Notes under the pieces: generated by a model | Told to the model about the DNA's origin: nothing | The model's input: only the letters and a program-made list of their open reading frames with translations | Databases searched by the model: none | Shown here: in pieces, positions 1 through 9,243 of the stretch | Numbering within the stretch: the stretch's first letter is position 1 | Layout: every line of letters begins with the position of its first letter | Origin: a virus | IMG/VR virus record: IMGVR_UViG_3300022916_000008 | Location: 1 to 64,000 of that record | Length of the DNA: 64,000 nt | Direction: 5' to 3' (one strand) | Position numbers and translations under genes: made by a program

Positions 1-405
1 AGCTGCTGCAAATGTAAGACCTGTTAATATCTTATTCCCTGCCTGACTCTTGCTCCAATCAACATTATGAGTATTACTTGTCATCTTGCCAGTCTTGGTG
101 TCCATAGCCATCTCAGAGCTATCTGAAGCCTTCCTTCCTGATATAGATGTAATCGGTAGGTTATGAACCCTAGTCAGCTCACCTGTCTCAGGATCTCTTA
201 TAACAGGGTGATAATACTTGCCACTAGCATCACGTCTTGGTGGTGGAAATGATTCAAGATAGAACCGATCATCTTCTAATGTTCCATATTGATTCTTCTC
301 ATAACTATCCAGATCCTTTACCCTCATCGGCTTTCTTCTGACAAATGGATTCTTTAGATACCTTTCCCCATCTTGATATTTTGGTAATTGTTTCTTCTTA
401 GCCAT
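1..405 (-). CDS. Partial virion-block protein (N-terminal 135 residues)
   Basis: An ATG at 405 opens a leftward frame that runs without a stop to the window edge, so only the N-terminal 135 residues are visible. The start is lysine-rich (MAKKKQLPKYQDGERY), and the fragment is hydrophilic with several proline-rich turns and no membrane segment. It lies directly downstream of the stabilization protein gene in the same operon. In crAss-like phages this position often holds virion or cargo proteins, so a structural role is inferred from context only. I do not recognise a family. Confidence 0.7.
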   Translation of the reverse strand, partial: MAKKKQLPKYQDGERYLKNPFVRRKPMRVKDLDSYEKNQYGTLEDDRFYLESFPPPRRDASGKYYHPVIRDPETGELTRVHNLPITSISGRKASDSSEMAMDTKTGKMTSNTHNVDWSKSQAGNKILTGLTFAAA

Positions 406-458
406 AACACACAAATTGACCATAGCTTTCACCATAGTCTTTAATTAAACCATTATCT

Positions 459-3400
459 CTATTTATAGCTCTTCTGGAGCATAGCATCATATTTATGCAT
501 ATAAATCTCATATTGTTCTGTAATAGAATTACTGTATACAAACCGTATTACTATATATTTACCTCTAAAGAAACTCTTCTCATACCAGCGCTTACTCGCA
601 TTGATATTACTTGTAATTACCTTAGTGTTATCAGTTAATACTGAAGCATTTGTTCCGGTTGGTATACCTTTATCTTGATTTATTATTTGATTCGCATAAG
701 TAATGACTATGTCCTTAAAGTCATTGAATCTCCATGTACCTTCTGTGCTCTTGACATTAGCAGAACTAAGGTCTATAACACCGCTACACTGATTCTCGCT
801 GTAGATTAACAGCTTTGTAAATGTCTTTCCGTAGTAGTTTGTTCCATTGCTGTCAAATACCTCAGTTATCCACTGGAAAGCATCAAACAGCTTGTTTGTG
901 TCAAGGCTTGTTACCTGACCTGTTGTATAGTCTACACTTGTATTGATTACATACTCCACATAGAATTCATCTGGATTGTTTTGATCATAATACCTACCAT
1001 ACTTATTAGCAGTATTATGCTTATACATTTTTGCCCCTAATGAATAAGTAGGCTTAATGGCTGACATCAAGTTCTTATCATTCCTTAACATCATTGAAGG
1101 GATATAGCTATGATACGACCTCCACTCCTTTGTATTAAGAGAAAAGGTCATTGTCCATGACTTATCCGTAAATAGCCCTGAAGGGTTGGTGTCTAAATCA
1201 TATATGTTCGAATAATCAATTGCGTTCCATGTCGCTAAGGATGCATCGTAGTGAGCCATATAGTAGCCGTCAAGAGGAGAACTGAACTCTATTAACCCTA
1301 AGTCCCCATCGACAAGTACGCCTGTCCCATAGCCCTTAAACTTAAGTATGTCTTTAATCTCCACATCTCTCTTTGACATAATAATCCTATTGTACTTCTG
1401 ATCGTATTCGATATGAATACCGACCCCACCAACATTATTATCAAAGGTAATCTCAGGGTTACTTATACTAATAGATACCTGCGCCTTTAACTTGCTTGGC
1501 AACTCTTCTTTAAACCATATTCCAGCATTCCCTGATATATCATTTAGTTTACCATCATATAAGAATATCTTACCCAATTCTTGATTGACATAAACATATC
1601 CTATTGGTAGTTTTTTACAAGACCATTGGCTTGTACATCCTGCGAATCCATCCTCAGTAATTGCCTGCTCTTGTGGTTCTAATGAAAATAGGTCACCACT
1701 ACCTATATAAGTTGTTATCTCATCCAACTGTAACTTCTTACTTCCAATAGTCTTAAATATTGCCCTTGATGTATTCACAAGAAGTTCATCATTGATATTA
1801 ACTACGTTCCATACCTCTCCTCTTGTACTTGGCATATCATGGTAGTTGTTTACCAAAAAGTTCTTCCAGTTCTCAGCCAACTCTTCCTGTGATGATGCTT
1901 CACTAACCATTAACCTATTTGGAAAGTGCGTGGTTGTTGCTGAAACTAAAGGCGTTGGTATTGCCCTTGCCATATCATTAACAGCACTGTAGTCTATATT
2001 GTAATCAAAGATATTGGCTTGTGTGTCTATATCGTCACTGAGATATGCCGCCCAATCACTGGCATAAGGGCCGTATTTAGGCCAATAAGCTGCATCAGAA
2101 GAAGTGCTCAATGAGTCGGAATACCTAAGCCCTATATTTGAAGTAGCTATACAAGGAAACCAGTATAAATAACGCTCAGAATGTGTTGGATTGCCTTGTG
2201 TTGCTGGAGTAAATGAGCCACTATCCTCTATCGTCCTAAAAGCATAGTCTGTATTAAACACATCACCACCGCCAGTAATTGTCTTTGTATATGTTCCTAA
2301 AACATCAATGTCAATATCATTACCAGTATCATACAACTCTTGTGACTGAAATGGAGAATACATGTCTTGCCTATATACACAAGCATTAGTAAGATAGTAA
2401 TATGGTTCTAAATATGATTCTCCACGCCCTTGCTTTGATATGCCAGGGTATCCTACTGTTGGTACACTAACCTCTCCATAATATCTCCTTTCATGCATGT
2501 CTTCACCTAATAACAAATCATCCTCATGTATAAAGTTTTTCAATGCGCCTATACGTGTATTATCCGATGTAGTATATACATCTGGAACAGGAGCTGTGAT
2601 GTCGTACATGGAATAATAACAATTAAAGACTGAGCCTCCAACCGAAGAATCTCTTCCCTTAAATTTATATAAACATACATTCTCGATATAAGAAGCCATA
2701 GGTGGAAGACTGTTGGTCATCATATCAAAAGAGTGAAAAGCAAATTGGTTATCAGAATCACTATAATAAAGACTTTGGCCAAGAATAGTAGAATTGTTTG
2801 TACTCCTCTTAGCTATATATACATGCATCTTTTCAACCTGGATTTCTATTTCTTCTGGAATAACTATGTTTTCAAGTTTAATGCTACATACAGAAGATGT
2901 CTTTGTTGTTTCATTATACCATCCTCCTGTCTGACATGGCATTTTATGATGTCTTACATTTAGTCCATGTAATGAAGGTGCAACACTTCCTGTCTCATTT
3001 CCTACTCCAGTGAATCCCCATACCTCCCAATTGCCATCTGGATCATTGGCAAGCTCAGGATATTTCTCATTAGCATTTTCCCAAAAACACATTTGCGTTT
3101 TATTGTTTGACGTATCTCTTGTATGGAAGTACTTAATATTACCTGGATCGATTAAGTCATCTGCCTCAAGATAGTTTAATGCTGGATCAAGACTTATTAT
3201 ATCCCTCATTGTAGCATCTTCTGAGAACGTATTTCCCCCCACAGTAATATTTTGAACTTCTCTCCCCGGAACAGGATAAGCATAAGTTCTATTTCCATTT
3301 TTAAGTGTAAACCCTACATATACGGCATAGACTTCGCCAGGCATAAGGCCCTTATTGTTTATAATAAAGACACTATCTTTAAAATTAGTTAATGAATACT

Positions 3401-4502
3401 CTTCATGTTGAGTAGTAGTAAATACAGGAGCAACTGTAATACTGTTTGCATACTTCTGATAGTCTATATCTTCAAAGCCTTCTAGGTTCCCAAAACCTAA
3501 CTTGTCATTTAATGTAAAGATGGTCTTAGCCTTCTTATATGGTGCTGTCTGTGCAAGGTAACTCGTTAGTGGAACTGCAGTATCTGTTTCAAAGCCTGAG
3601 AATATCAGGTTTACGGATGATGATGTGATTGCTACCCTATAAAATAGGTACACGCTCTTCACACTATTGATACGAGATATATATCCAACGTTTAAGAATG
3701 AATATCTTTCATCAATATCCGATATTGTTATTGCTACCGACTTAGTTGTTGTTGTCCCTGCTTCGCATCCATCATACTCATACCATTGAACTGAAGACTT
3801 GTCCTCTGTAATAGTTAGTGGTTTTGTTGGTGAACTGTAATTGGTAAGGCTTGTGTTACCATCTTCGTAAGCAGTAAAGAACTGATAAGCTCCTGAAGAC
3901 AATTGCCCCCCAGAATCATTCACTTCGTCTACTGTTATTGTTGGCACATCATACTCAGGATATACATCTATAAGGGTAAGTTCAGATAAGGTATTTGGAA
4001 TAAGTGTGGCAGGATCTACTCCGCCTTTAAAAGGGAGGTTGTCAAGATTAAGTATACGCATATGATTAAGATCATCTGTCCATGATACTATTATCTCTCC
4101 ATTCTTAATCTTTGCCTTTGCTTGTATTTGATGAAACTGTGAGAATCCCATGTCTGCCCTTAACCTATGTTCATAGACTCCATTATTATGAAGTACTCCT
4201 ATAGAGTCAAGAGCGCCTGTTTGGTAGTCCCCCTCTGTGCTTTTTGTCTTTGCCAAGAACAATACATTTCTTGTCTCATCAACATTGACATTTCCTATGC
4301 ATATAAGGTCTGTAGGAAGTGCTGTAGTGGATGTTTCGGTAGTTCCTGTAATAATCTTAGTAATGAATAAACTAAATCCCTCCTCGTTGCTTACAGAGCC
4401 TATAATCTTATCAAAGTTCGCATTAAGCGCATCAACTGGATATGTATCTGGCTGATTAAGCTTCTTTGCATTAAGAAATAAACCTTTACCAACACTCTTC
4501 AT
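459..4502 (-). CDS. P22 gp10-like tail stabilization (muzzle-type) protein
   Basis: This 1347-residue protein is the largest complete one in the window. Its N-terminus (about residues 1-60) has the pattern of crAss-like stabilization proteins: a short leader, then a statement of N-x-N-x-D..G..SNE.GF type (here NANFDKIIGSVSNEEGF). The rest is long, beta-rich and Thr/Ser/Tyr/Asn-rich with no membrane segment, as expected for a large beta-propeller or beta-sandwich virion protein at the distal tail. In related phages this protein closes the tail tube and holds packaged DNA. The ATG overlaps the stop of the upstream tail tube gene by one base (4502), so the two are translationally coupled. Family assignment is from remembered patterns, not a search. 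Confidence 0.65.
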   Translation of the reverse strand: MKSVGKGLFLNAKKLNQPDTYPVDALNANFDKIIGSVSNEEGFSLFITKIITGTTETSTTALPTDLICIGNVNVDETRNVLFLAKTKSTEGDYQTGALDSIGVLHNNGVYEHRLRADMGFSQFHQIQAKAKIKNGEIIVSWTDDLNHMRILNLDNLPFKGGVDPATLIPNTLSELTLIDVYPEYDVPTITVDEVNDSGGQLSSGAYQFFTAYEDGNTSLTNYSSPTKPLTITEDKSSVQWYEYDGCEAGTTTTKSVAITISDIDERYSFLNVGYISRINSVKSVYLFYRVAITSSSVNLIFSGFETDTAVPLTSYLAQTAPYKKAKTIFTLNDKLGFGNLEGFEDIDYQKYANSITVAPVFTTTQHEEYSLTNFKDSVFIINNKGLMPGEVYAVYVGFTLKNGNRTYAYPVPGREVQNITVGGNTFSEDATMRDIISLDPALNYLEADDLIDPGNIKYFHTRDTSNNKTQMCFWENANEKYPELANDPDGNWEVWGFTGVGNETGSVAPSLHGLNVRHHKMPCQTGGWYNETTKTSSVCSIKLENIVIPEEIEIQVEKMHVYIAKRSTNNSTILGQSLYYSDSDNQFAFHSFDMMTNSLPPMASYIENVCLYKFKGRDSSVGGSVFNCYYSMYDITAPVPDVYTTSDNTRIGALKNFIHEDDLLLGEDMHERRYYGEVSVPTVGYPGISKQGRGESYLEPYYYLTNACVYRQDMYSPFQSQELYDTGNDIDIDVLGTYTKTITGGGDVFNTDYAFRTIEDSGSFTPATQGNPTHSERYLYWFPCIATSNIGLRYSDSLSTSSDAAYWPKYGPYASDWAAYLSDDIDTQANIFDYNIDYSAVNDMARAIPTPLVSATTTHFPNRLMVSEASSQEELAENWKNFLVNNYHDMPSTRGEVWNVVNINDELLVNTSRAIFKTIGSKKLQLDEITTYIGSGDLFSLEPQEQAITEDGFAGCTSQWSCKKLPIGYVYVNQELGKIFLYDGKLNDISGNAGIWFKEELPSKLKAQVSISISNPEITFDNNVGGVGIHIEYDQKYNRIIMSKRDVEIKDILKFKGYGTGVLVDGDLGLIEFSSPLDGYYMAHYDASLATWNAIDYSNIYDLDTNPSGLFTDKSWTMTFSLNTKEWRSYHSYIPSMMLRNDKNLMSAIKPTYSLGAKMYKHNTANKYGRYYDQNNPDEFYVEYVINTSVDYTTGQVTSLDTNKLFDAFQWITEVFDSNGTNYYGKTFTKLLIYSENQCSGVIDLSSANVKSTEGTWRFNDFKDIVITYANQIINQDKGIPTGTNASVLTDNTKVITSNINASKRWYEKSFFRGKYIVIRFVYSNSITEQYEIYMHKYDAMLQKSYK

Positions 4503-5458
4503 TAGAATTCATTATTAAAGAAGTTTTGTGCTCTATCAAGTACAGCTAAAGGACGCATCCATCTCTTAGTGAATACATCTGTCTGATCAATATTCCACAT
4601 CTGCGCATTTGATCTTGCCATATCTCTGTACTTCATCCATTCAGCCTTACATGTTCTTAAATCTTCTTCTGGAAACTTATAGCCTCTCTGGATCATTCTT
4701 ACTTTGACATAATACTCAAGTGCCCATAGATACATCTCGTCATCTGGTACTTTGTAATAACCCTTACTATCTGTAGGGATAGCATCATATGACATATCTA
4801 CTGTGCCTGACTCGAAGTTAGTCATTATATAGCCCGGATTAATCTGATAAGTATACAGGTAAGGTGAACTTGTAGGAGTTGATAACCCCCCTGCATTCAA
4901 CTCTCCAACATCTGTAGACACATTCGTCCAATTGACACCGGAATAGTCAATGGTTGAAAGATCTGTTGCTGCTAAAGTAAAACCTGATCGCTTATAGTAG
5001 TTGCCTATTATGCCTCCTGCTGTATGTCCTGGTGCTACCTTAACAATCATGTTAATGTTAATGACCTGAATCCCATCTGTGGAAGTATAATCTGCTATAA
5101 TGTTGTCAAGATTAGTATTGTACCTAACAACTGTGTCTGCTTCGAAAACACTACTACGATCATTGACACATTCTTCACATAGTAGGTACTGATACTTAAA
5201 GGTGCGGCTGGACCATGTTAAAGGCCAACCATTGTAACATATCTGCCTAAGACGAAAGAAATCACAAGGTAGTTCGACCCTGTGATCTGCTATCGTCAAT
5301 TGTTTAGTAACCATCTCAAGGGTTCCATGAGCTCCGATCTCTCGTATAGCCCATCCTATAAACTCATATATATTCAAGTATTCATTGTCGTCATCCAAGT
5401 TAAGGGTTAGACTTATCCTGGAATATACATGATCGATTGAGACAGTTTCGTAAATCAT
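4502..5458 (-). CDS. Tail tubular / ring protein (P22 gp4-like)
   Basis: The 318-residue protein begins with a helical segment (about residues 10-60) with regularly spaced hydrophobics. A central beta domain follows, then a C-terminal helical region ending in a KRWMRPL-type basic stretch. This helix-beta-helix layout, the length and the position next to the stabilization protein match the P22 gp4-like tail tube or ring proteins of crAss-like phages, which sit below the portal. ATG at 5458, stop overlapping the next start. The fold assignment is inference from layout. Confidence 0.6.
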   Translation of the reverse strand: MIYETVSIDHVYSRISLTLNLDDDNEYLNIYEFIGWAIREIGAHGTLEMVTKQLTIADHRVELPCDFFRLRQICYNGWPLTWSSRTFKYQYLLCEECVNDRSSVFEADTVVRYNTNLDNIIADYTSTDGIQVININMIVKVAPGHTAGGIIGNYYKRSGFTLAATDLSTIDYSGVNWTNVSTDVGELNAGGLSTPTSSPYLYTYQINPGYIMTNFESGTVDMSYDAIPTDSKGYYKVPDDEMYLWALEYYVKVRMIQRGYKFPEEDLRTCKAEWMKYRDMARSNAQMWNIDQTDVFTKRWMRPLAVLDRAQNFFNNEF

Positions 5459-5761
5459 TTAATTACCTTCAAGTGTATTGAAAACAAATCCTATTACTTC
5501 TGGCATTGCATAGACCTCACCAATCCTTTTCTTGATTTCTGTGATCTCCTCTGCCGTCAACTCTCCTTCGCTCTTCATGGTGCTAATCTTCTGAGCCATA
5601 TTGTAACGCTTGAACTTCTGCTCGCCTGTTATCTTTTGATCTGACTCTGCTGCTGTTAAAGCAGTAATGATTGCATCCTTTACGGTCATGTTCTTTCCAT
5701 CTGCATCAGGAATCTTGTTTCCATTCAGAAGGACGATCTCTTTCTCTAGTTGTACTTTCAT
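5459..5761 (-). CDS. Small helical virion-operon protein
   Basis: This is a 100-residue charged, mainly helical protein. An N-terminal part resembling a short beta hairpin (VQLEKEIVLLNGNKIPD) precedes helices rich in Lys/Glu/Ala, with a segment MTVKDAIITALTAA at about residues 25-38. It ends one base before the tail tube gene start, so it is probably co-translated. Its size and position fit an assembly or connector factor, but I do not recognise a family. Confidence 0.7.
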   Translation of the reverse strand: MKVQLEKEIVLLNGNKIPDADGKNMTVKDAIITALTAAESDQKITGEQKFKRYNMAQKISTMKSEGELTAEEITEIKKRIGEVYAMPEVIGFVFNTLEGN

Positions 5762-5788
5762 ATCTCTATTTTAATTTGGTTACTAATT

Positions 5789-6823
5789 CTAAGCCACTAC
5801 AGGCTGTGTTCCTCCAACACCAGCTCCAACTCCAATGATATACCATTTGCCATTGGTAAATATAAAGTCTACACTATCACCAGCAGCCAATAAGGTCACA
5901 TTGGTATACTCTGCACTTGCAGGAGCAATAACACATGATCCACCATCTGATACGTGAATACATGTCAGTCTTTGCCCTTCTATGCCATTGGCAATAGTCA
6001 TTGCATCTGCGCCTGTACTTGTTAGCTCTGCAATAGGTTGTGTTATAGGAATTGCGCCTGCTCCTGAACGAGTAGCTGTTCCTCCAAACACAATGTTTCC
6101 TGCTGTTGCGTTAATGGCTATTCCACTACCTGCGTTAATATTAAGAGCCGAGCCTGTTGTAAGGGATGCTGCTTGGATGTCAAGCATTAATCCTACTGTT
6201 GCTCCTGTACCGTCAAGGTGTAACAAAGAGGCTGCTGCGGTCATTCCTGCTCCGCCACCTGTGATGATCATTAAGTCACCATCAACCTGATTAGTTGCAG
6301 TAAGCGAGATAACACCTGTAGCTCCAACATAAGCGCCAGTAGTGCTAACAGCTAGTGCTGTACCAAGAGTGGCTGCTCCGGCACTAATATTAAGGACACC
6401 ACCTGCTGCAGTTGCAGTTGCTCCACCACCTGTGAGTTTTGCAACCCATCCAGTAGTAAGTCCTGTAGCCGAAACACGAATAATACCTGCTGATGTTGTT
6501 GCTGAATCAGCCTGACAAAGTAGTAATTCACCGTTTGTTGTAATTGCACTAGAAGATGTAAGAGACAACCCTGTACCTGTTGTTAGTGCATCAAAACTCC
6601 CATCGATACCTGTACCTGTAGTTAATGAGTCACAAGTAAATGGGAACACTGTGCTTGTTGTAGCATCAGAAGTAATAATAAACTGCTCTGTACCTGATAG
6701 GGTAAAAGTAGCTGTATCTAATGAAGAAAACATCGAGTCAATGAGGTCCGTCCAGATCCTTTGTGTCTGTGTATCCCCATGAACGAACATTTGTTTTAAA
6801 TTAAGTTTTGTTTGTACTGTCAT
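5789..6823 (-). CDS. Gly/Thr/Ala-rich repetitive fibre-like protein
   Basis: The first ATG is at 6823 (344 residues). A longer reading would need a TTG at 6841. The protein is strikingly low in charge and rich in Thr, Gly, Ala and Ser. Short irregular repeats of the type LNI.AG.A....AL.I.A run through residues 80-270, for example SALNINAGSGIAINATAGN. This is typical of triple-stranded beta-helix or fibre shafts of phage tails and head fibres. The last ~70 residues look like a compact beta domain (CIHVSDGGSCVIAPA). A receptor-binding or decorating fibre is likely; attachment partner unknown. Confidence 0.6.
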   Translation of the reverse strand: MTVQTKLNLKQMFVHGDTQTQRIWTDLIDSMFSSLDTATFTLSGTEQFIITSDATTSTVFPFTCDSLTTGTGIDGSFDALTTGTGLSLTSSSAITTNGELLLCQADSATTSAGIIRVSATGLTTGWVAKLTGGGATATAAGGVLNISAGAATLGTALAVSTTGAYVGATGVISLTATNQVDGDLMIITGGGAGMTAAASLLHLDGTGATVGLMLDIQAASLTTGSALNINAGSGIAINATAGNIVFGGTATRSGAGAIPITQPIAELTSTGADAMTIANGIEGQRLTCIHVSDGGSCVIAPASAEYTNVTLLAAGDSVDFIFTNGKWYIIGVGAGVGGTQPVVA

Positions 6824-6898
6824 TGTTTTGTTATTAAACAATTTGATTGAATAATCATATAAAATCTATTATGTGCTACCGCGCTATGTTCTCCTGTT

Positions 6899-7531
6899 CT
6901 AAAGTATGTCTGAACTAATAATATTATCTATTCTCTTTACTTTTCTATTCTCCTTAATGATGTCAAAGTTAAATACTTTTCTTGCAGAAAACAAAATGCT
7001 CTTGTCTGTAAAGTATCCAACTGTATATTCCATACCCTTTTTCGTTTGCCATCCACCATGTATTCCAACAGCAAACCCAGGCTTTATCATTGCATCTACT
7101 CCTATTGTCGGACCAGACTTCCATTTACTTATTGTTATTGTCTCAACGGTCTTATATGGCAACAACCACTTGTATGATAGCTGTCTGTCCATAAGCGTTC
7201 CCCACACGAATATGTCTCCGTAAATTTCAATGGAATCATTACCGTCTTGTATCTTATATCTCCTGACGCTATCACATTGACCTTCCAGATATACCAATGA
7301 TGTGTCATACTCTTTGTAGTACACTGAATTCTCATTAGTAGTATATACGTTTTGTGTTATATGGATAGTAGTGTCATAGTAGTGATTGATAACAATGGTA
7401 GTATCTGAGCCATTTAAAGAGCCGTCAGTGGACGATAGCCTTTTGGATACTAAAATACCCGATACAAATAAGATCGTGGCTATGAGTACCGCTAAAAGGC
7501 TTGTAACTAATATGTTCTTGTACTTACTCAT
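6899..7531 (-). CDS. Membrane-anchored envelope protein, spanin-like candidate
   Basis: This 210-residue protein has an N-terminal transmembrane helix (about residues 8-29, ending before VSKRLSS). A Thr/Tyr-rich extracytoplasmic region follows, then a C-terminal stretch of alternating beta strands (GPTIGVDAMIKPGFAVGIHGGW, shortened here by function: a hairpin at about 143-185) resembling outer-membrane beta proteins. It overlaps the small holin-like gene by ATGA (7528-7531), placing it in the lysis cassette. An inner-membrane anchor plus beta C-terminus suits an envelope-spanning lysis protein, but it is not a recognised spanin family. Confidence 0.5.
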   Translation of the reverse strand: MSKYKNILVTSLLAVLIATILFVSGILVSKRLSSTDGSLNGSDTTIVINHYYDTTIHITQNVYTTNENSVYYKEYDTSLVYLEGQCDSVRRYKIQDGNDSIEIYGDIFVWGTLMDRQLSYKWLLPYKTVETITISKWKSGPTIGVDAMIKPGFAVGIHGGWQTKKGMEYTVGYFTDKSILFSARKVFNFDIIKENRKVKRIDNIISSDIL

Positions 7532-7791
7532 TCTATCACATCTTTTTCAATTGTTTCTTCACTTATGGGATCTGCTTTGGAAACGGTATTCTCTCCCCAT
7601 ATCTTTTGTGCAACCTTTCCTGTTACAAAGACACCGATAAATGCTGCAATACCATACCAGTCAATATCATCACCTCTAATAGACCGTATCGTTGTTATCG
7701 CAAACACATTCACACAAGCAAGGACTAACATAATCCTCATAGTACTTGACTTAGTACCTTCTTTCCAGAAATCCCAAAACTTATAACTCAT
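7528..7791 (-). CDS. Small two-helix membrane protein, holin candidate
   Basis: This is an 87-residue protein with two hydrophobic segments (about residues 18-33 and 47-63), a short connector containing RSIRGDD, and a charged acidic tail. This is the usual layout of a class II holin. It is coupled by ATGA overlaps both to the peptidase-like endolysin gene upstream (7788-7791) and to the membrane-anchored protein downstream (7528-7531). Function is inferred from topology and neighbours. Confidence 0.55.
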   Translation of the reverse strand: MSYKFWDFWKEGTKSSTMRIMLVLACVNVFAITTIRSIRGDDIDWYGIAAFIGVFVTGKVAQKIWGENTVSKADPISEETIEKDVIE

Positions 7792-8207
7792 GATATCCTC
7801 CTATATTCAAGTAAACGTTCTTTCTTATATCCCATGATACATACTCGGTTCCCTTGATTGCCTCCAAGGATATAGATATACCCCTGATACTCCCTCACAA
7901 AGAAGCCAACGTGTCCATAAGCAGAATTCTTACCTTTCCTCCATAAAACAACTATGTCGCCTTGACGTGGACTTGTGACCTCATCACCAAGACTAAGGAA
8001 TGATCTCGCATTCAACTTACCTGTATGTGGTAGTCCAGATAGTTTTAACATAGCGTTTACAAAACATGCACACCATGCTAATTCATCGTCCTTTACCCAT
8101 GAATGTCCAATATCAGCAAACCATTGTACTATAGTAGGATTGTCTACTTCTCCAACAATCTCCCTCTCTCCGTAGAAGCTAAGTGCTAATTCAAATGCTT
8201 TATTCAT
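7788..8207 (-). CDS. CHAP/NlpC-P60-like endolysin (TIGR02594-type)
   Basis: The likely start is ATG 8207, which overlaps the upstream stop by ATGA (8204-8207). An upstream in-frame start would overlap that gene by >100 bp. The 139-residue product has a papain-like peptidase layout: WCACFVN (catalytic Cys probably C46), GDIVVLWR, a YGHVGFF histidine (H99) and GGNQ (N117). This Cys-His-Asn order is that of TIGR02594/CHAP-like cell-wall amidases and peptidases, which cut peptidoglycan peptide bonds. No signal peptide is visible, so it needs the adjacent holin to reach the wall. It is the late-operon lysin, distinct from the GH24 enzyme at 51917. Confidence 0.75.
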   Translation of the reverse strand: MNKAFELALSFYGEREIVGEVDNPTIVQWFADIGHSWVKDDELAWCACFVNAMLKLSGLPHTGKLNARSFLSLGDEVTSPRQGDIVVLWRKGKNSAYGHVGFFVREYQGYIYILGGNQGNRVCIMGYKKERLLEYRRIS

Positions 8208-8623
8208 ATCATTGTTATTACAGCGCCTATAAGAGATGCTACTAGCCCGAAAAACTTTATTGGAAGAATGTTCCTGCCAAACCACTTTTCTGTCTTGCTG
8301 TTGCCCTGATGATCCCAAGGGAGCCCTCTTCGCCAGTTCTCTCCTATATCAAATGCTGGCCAAAAGAAGAACGCAGATGTAAAGCATACAAACATGAAAT
8401 TTAAACCAATCTTCCAATCCTGTTGTAGATAAGTCAGTAACAGTGGATAGATAACAACTACTGCTGAGAATATGAATCCCCAGGCATGCCAGCGATCAAC
8501 ATCTTTCTCATTGTTGATATTGTCTTTCCATCTTTCAATTGCCCAATAGTCACGATTGATTCTAGCTACCAATACAAGTAATATGTAAAGGATGAATGTT
8601 AAGATGATCTGTGTCTGTGTCAT
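8204..8623 (-). CDS. Multi-span membrane protein of the lysis cassette
   Basis: The 139-residue protein has about four hydrophobic segments (residues 5-20, 47-64, 72-90 and 119-137) separated by charged, Trp-rich loops (RDYWAIERWKDN, ENWRRGLPWDHQ). No family is recognised. It is coupled to the endolysin gene by an ATGA overlap, so it may be a second holin-like or antiholin protein. Some Bacteroidota phages carry several membrane proteins beside the lysin. Confidence 0.6.
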   Translation of the reverse strand: MTQTQIILTFILYILLVLVARINRDYWAIERWKDNINNEKDVDRWHAWGFIFSAVVVIYPLLLTYLQQDWKIGLNFMFVCFTSAFFFWPAFDIGENWRRGLPWDHQGNSKTEKWFGRNILPIKFFGLVASLIGAVITMI

Positions 8624-8625
8624 AG

Positions 8626-8802
8626 CTATTTGTTTTCAAGTGAACGAAAGATTCCAAAAGCAATAACTGTTAATACAGCCTCGCTAATAACATATCCAAT
8701 GATATACTTCTCTACAGAAGCCATCTCAATTATCAGTGGAAGAAAGAAACATACTGCCCATAACAACAGTACAATCATTTGTGGTACATTAATCTTTTTC
8801 AT
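8626..8802 (-). CDS. 58-residue two-helix membrane protein
   Basis: A short leftward frame starts at ATG 8802 and ends in TAG at 8626, just before the next start at 8623. The product (MKKINVPQMIVLLLWAV...) has two hydrophobic stretches, about residues 8-24 and 32-49, separated by EMASVEKY. It fills the only gap in the lysis cassette and has the same strand and spacing as its neighbours, so it is probably real. A small holin or antiholin subunit is possible. Confidence 0.55.
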   Translation of the reverse strand: MKKINVPQMIVLLLWAVCFFLPLIIEMASVEKYIIGYVISEAVLTVIAFGIFRSLENK

Positions 8803-8809
8803 AATCTCG

Positions 8810-9232
8810 CTATTTATTTAGTCCGTTATCAATTAAAATATCTAATTTACTTTCTATACTATTAAACCTCCGATTGTAAAAGATATCTCTTAGTTCCTGA
8901 TCTTTCTCATAAAATGCCCAAAATGCTTTGTTATTAACCTGACCTAGATTAAAATATCCTGTCATACTATCAACAACACTATATACAACGTTTATGTCAG
9001 CACTACTGGCTTTATTAGATTTTAGCTCATGTATTTGGTTACTATGAACTTCTAATAAACCATCCTGCGAAACATTGCATTCTGTATTAACTTTTACCTG
9101 TTGGGTTTGCGTTTTACTCTTAGTTACAATACCAGCACTAAAGCTGAATACAATGCCAATTGCAATACCCACAACTTTAATCCAGAAGCTTTCTGTTAGT
9201 TTGGCTCGAAATGTTTTCTTCTCGTTTGTCAT
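8810..9232 (-). CDS. Single-span membrane protein with coiled-coil ectodomain
   Basis: This 140-residue protein has a short cytoplasmic basic start, one transmembrane helix (about residues 19-38), then a helical region with heptad-like spacing (QIHELKSNKASSADINVVYSV) and a charged helical C-terminus. A single N-terminal anchor plus a helical extracytoplasmic domain is the layout of many inner-membrane spanins. It lies at the upstream end of the lysis cassette. No family is recognised. Confidence 0.55.
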   Translation of the reverse strand: MTNEKKTFRAKLTESFWIKVVGIAIGIVFSFSAGIVTKSKTQTQQVKVNTECNVSQDGLLEVHSNQIHELKSNKASSADINVVYSVVDSMTGYFNLGQVNNKAFWAFYEKDQELRDIFYNRRFNSIESKLDILIDNGLNK

Positions 9233-9243
9233 CAGTCTTTTGT

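Noticed and set aside
2733-4455. Rightward ORFs inside the stabilization protein gene
   Set aside because: Shadows of the long leftward frame, with hydrophobic low-complexity products typical of antisense frames.
6352-6549. Gln-rich leftward ORF inside the fibre gene
   Set aside because: Alternative frame of the repetitive fibre gene; composition reflects the repeats.
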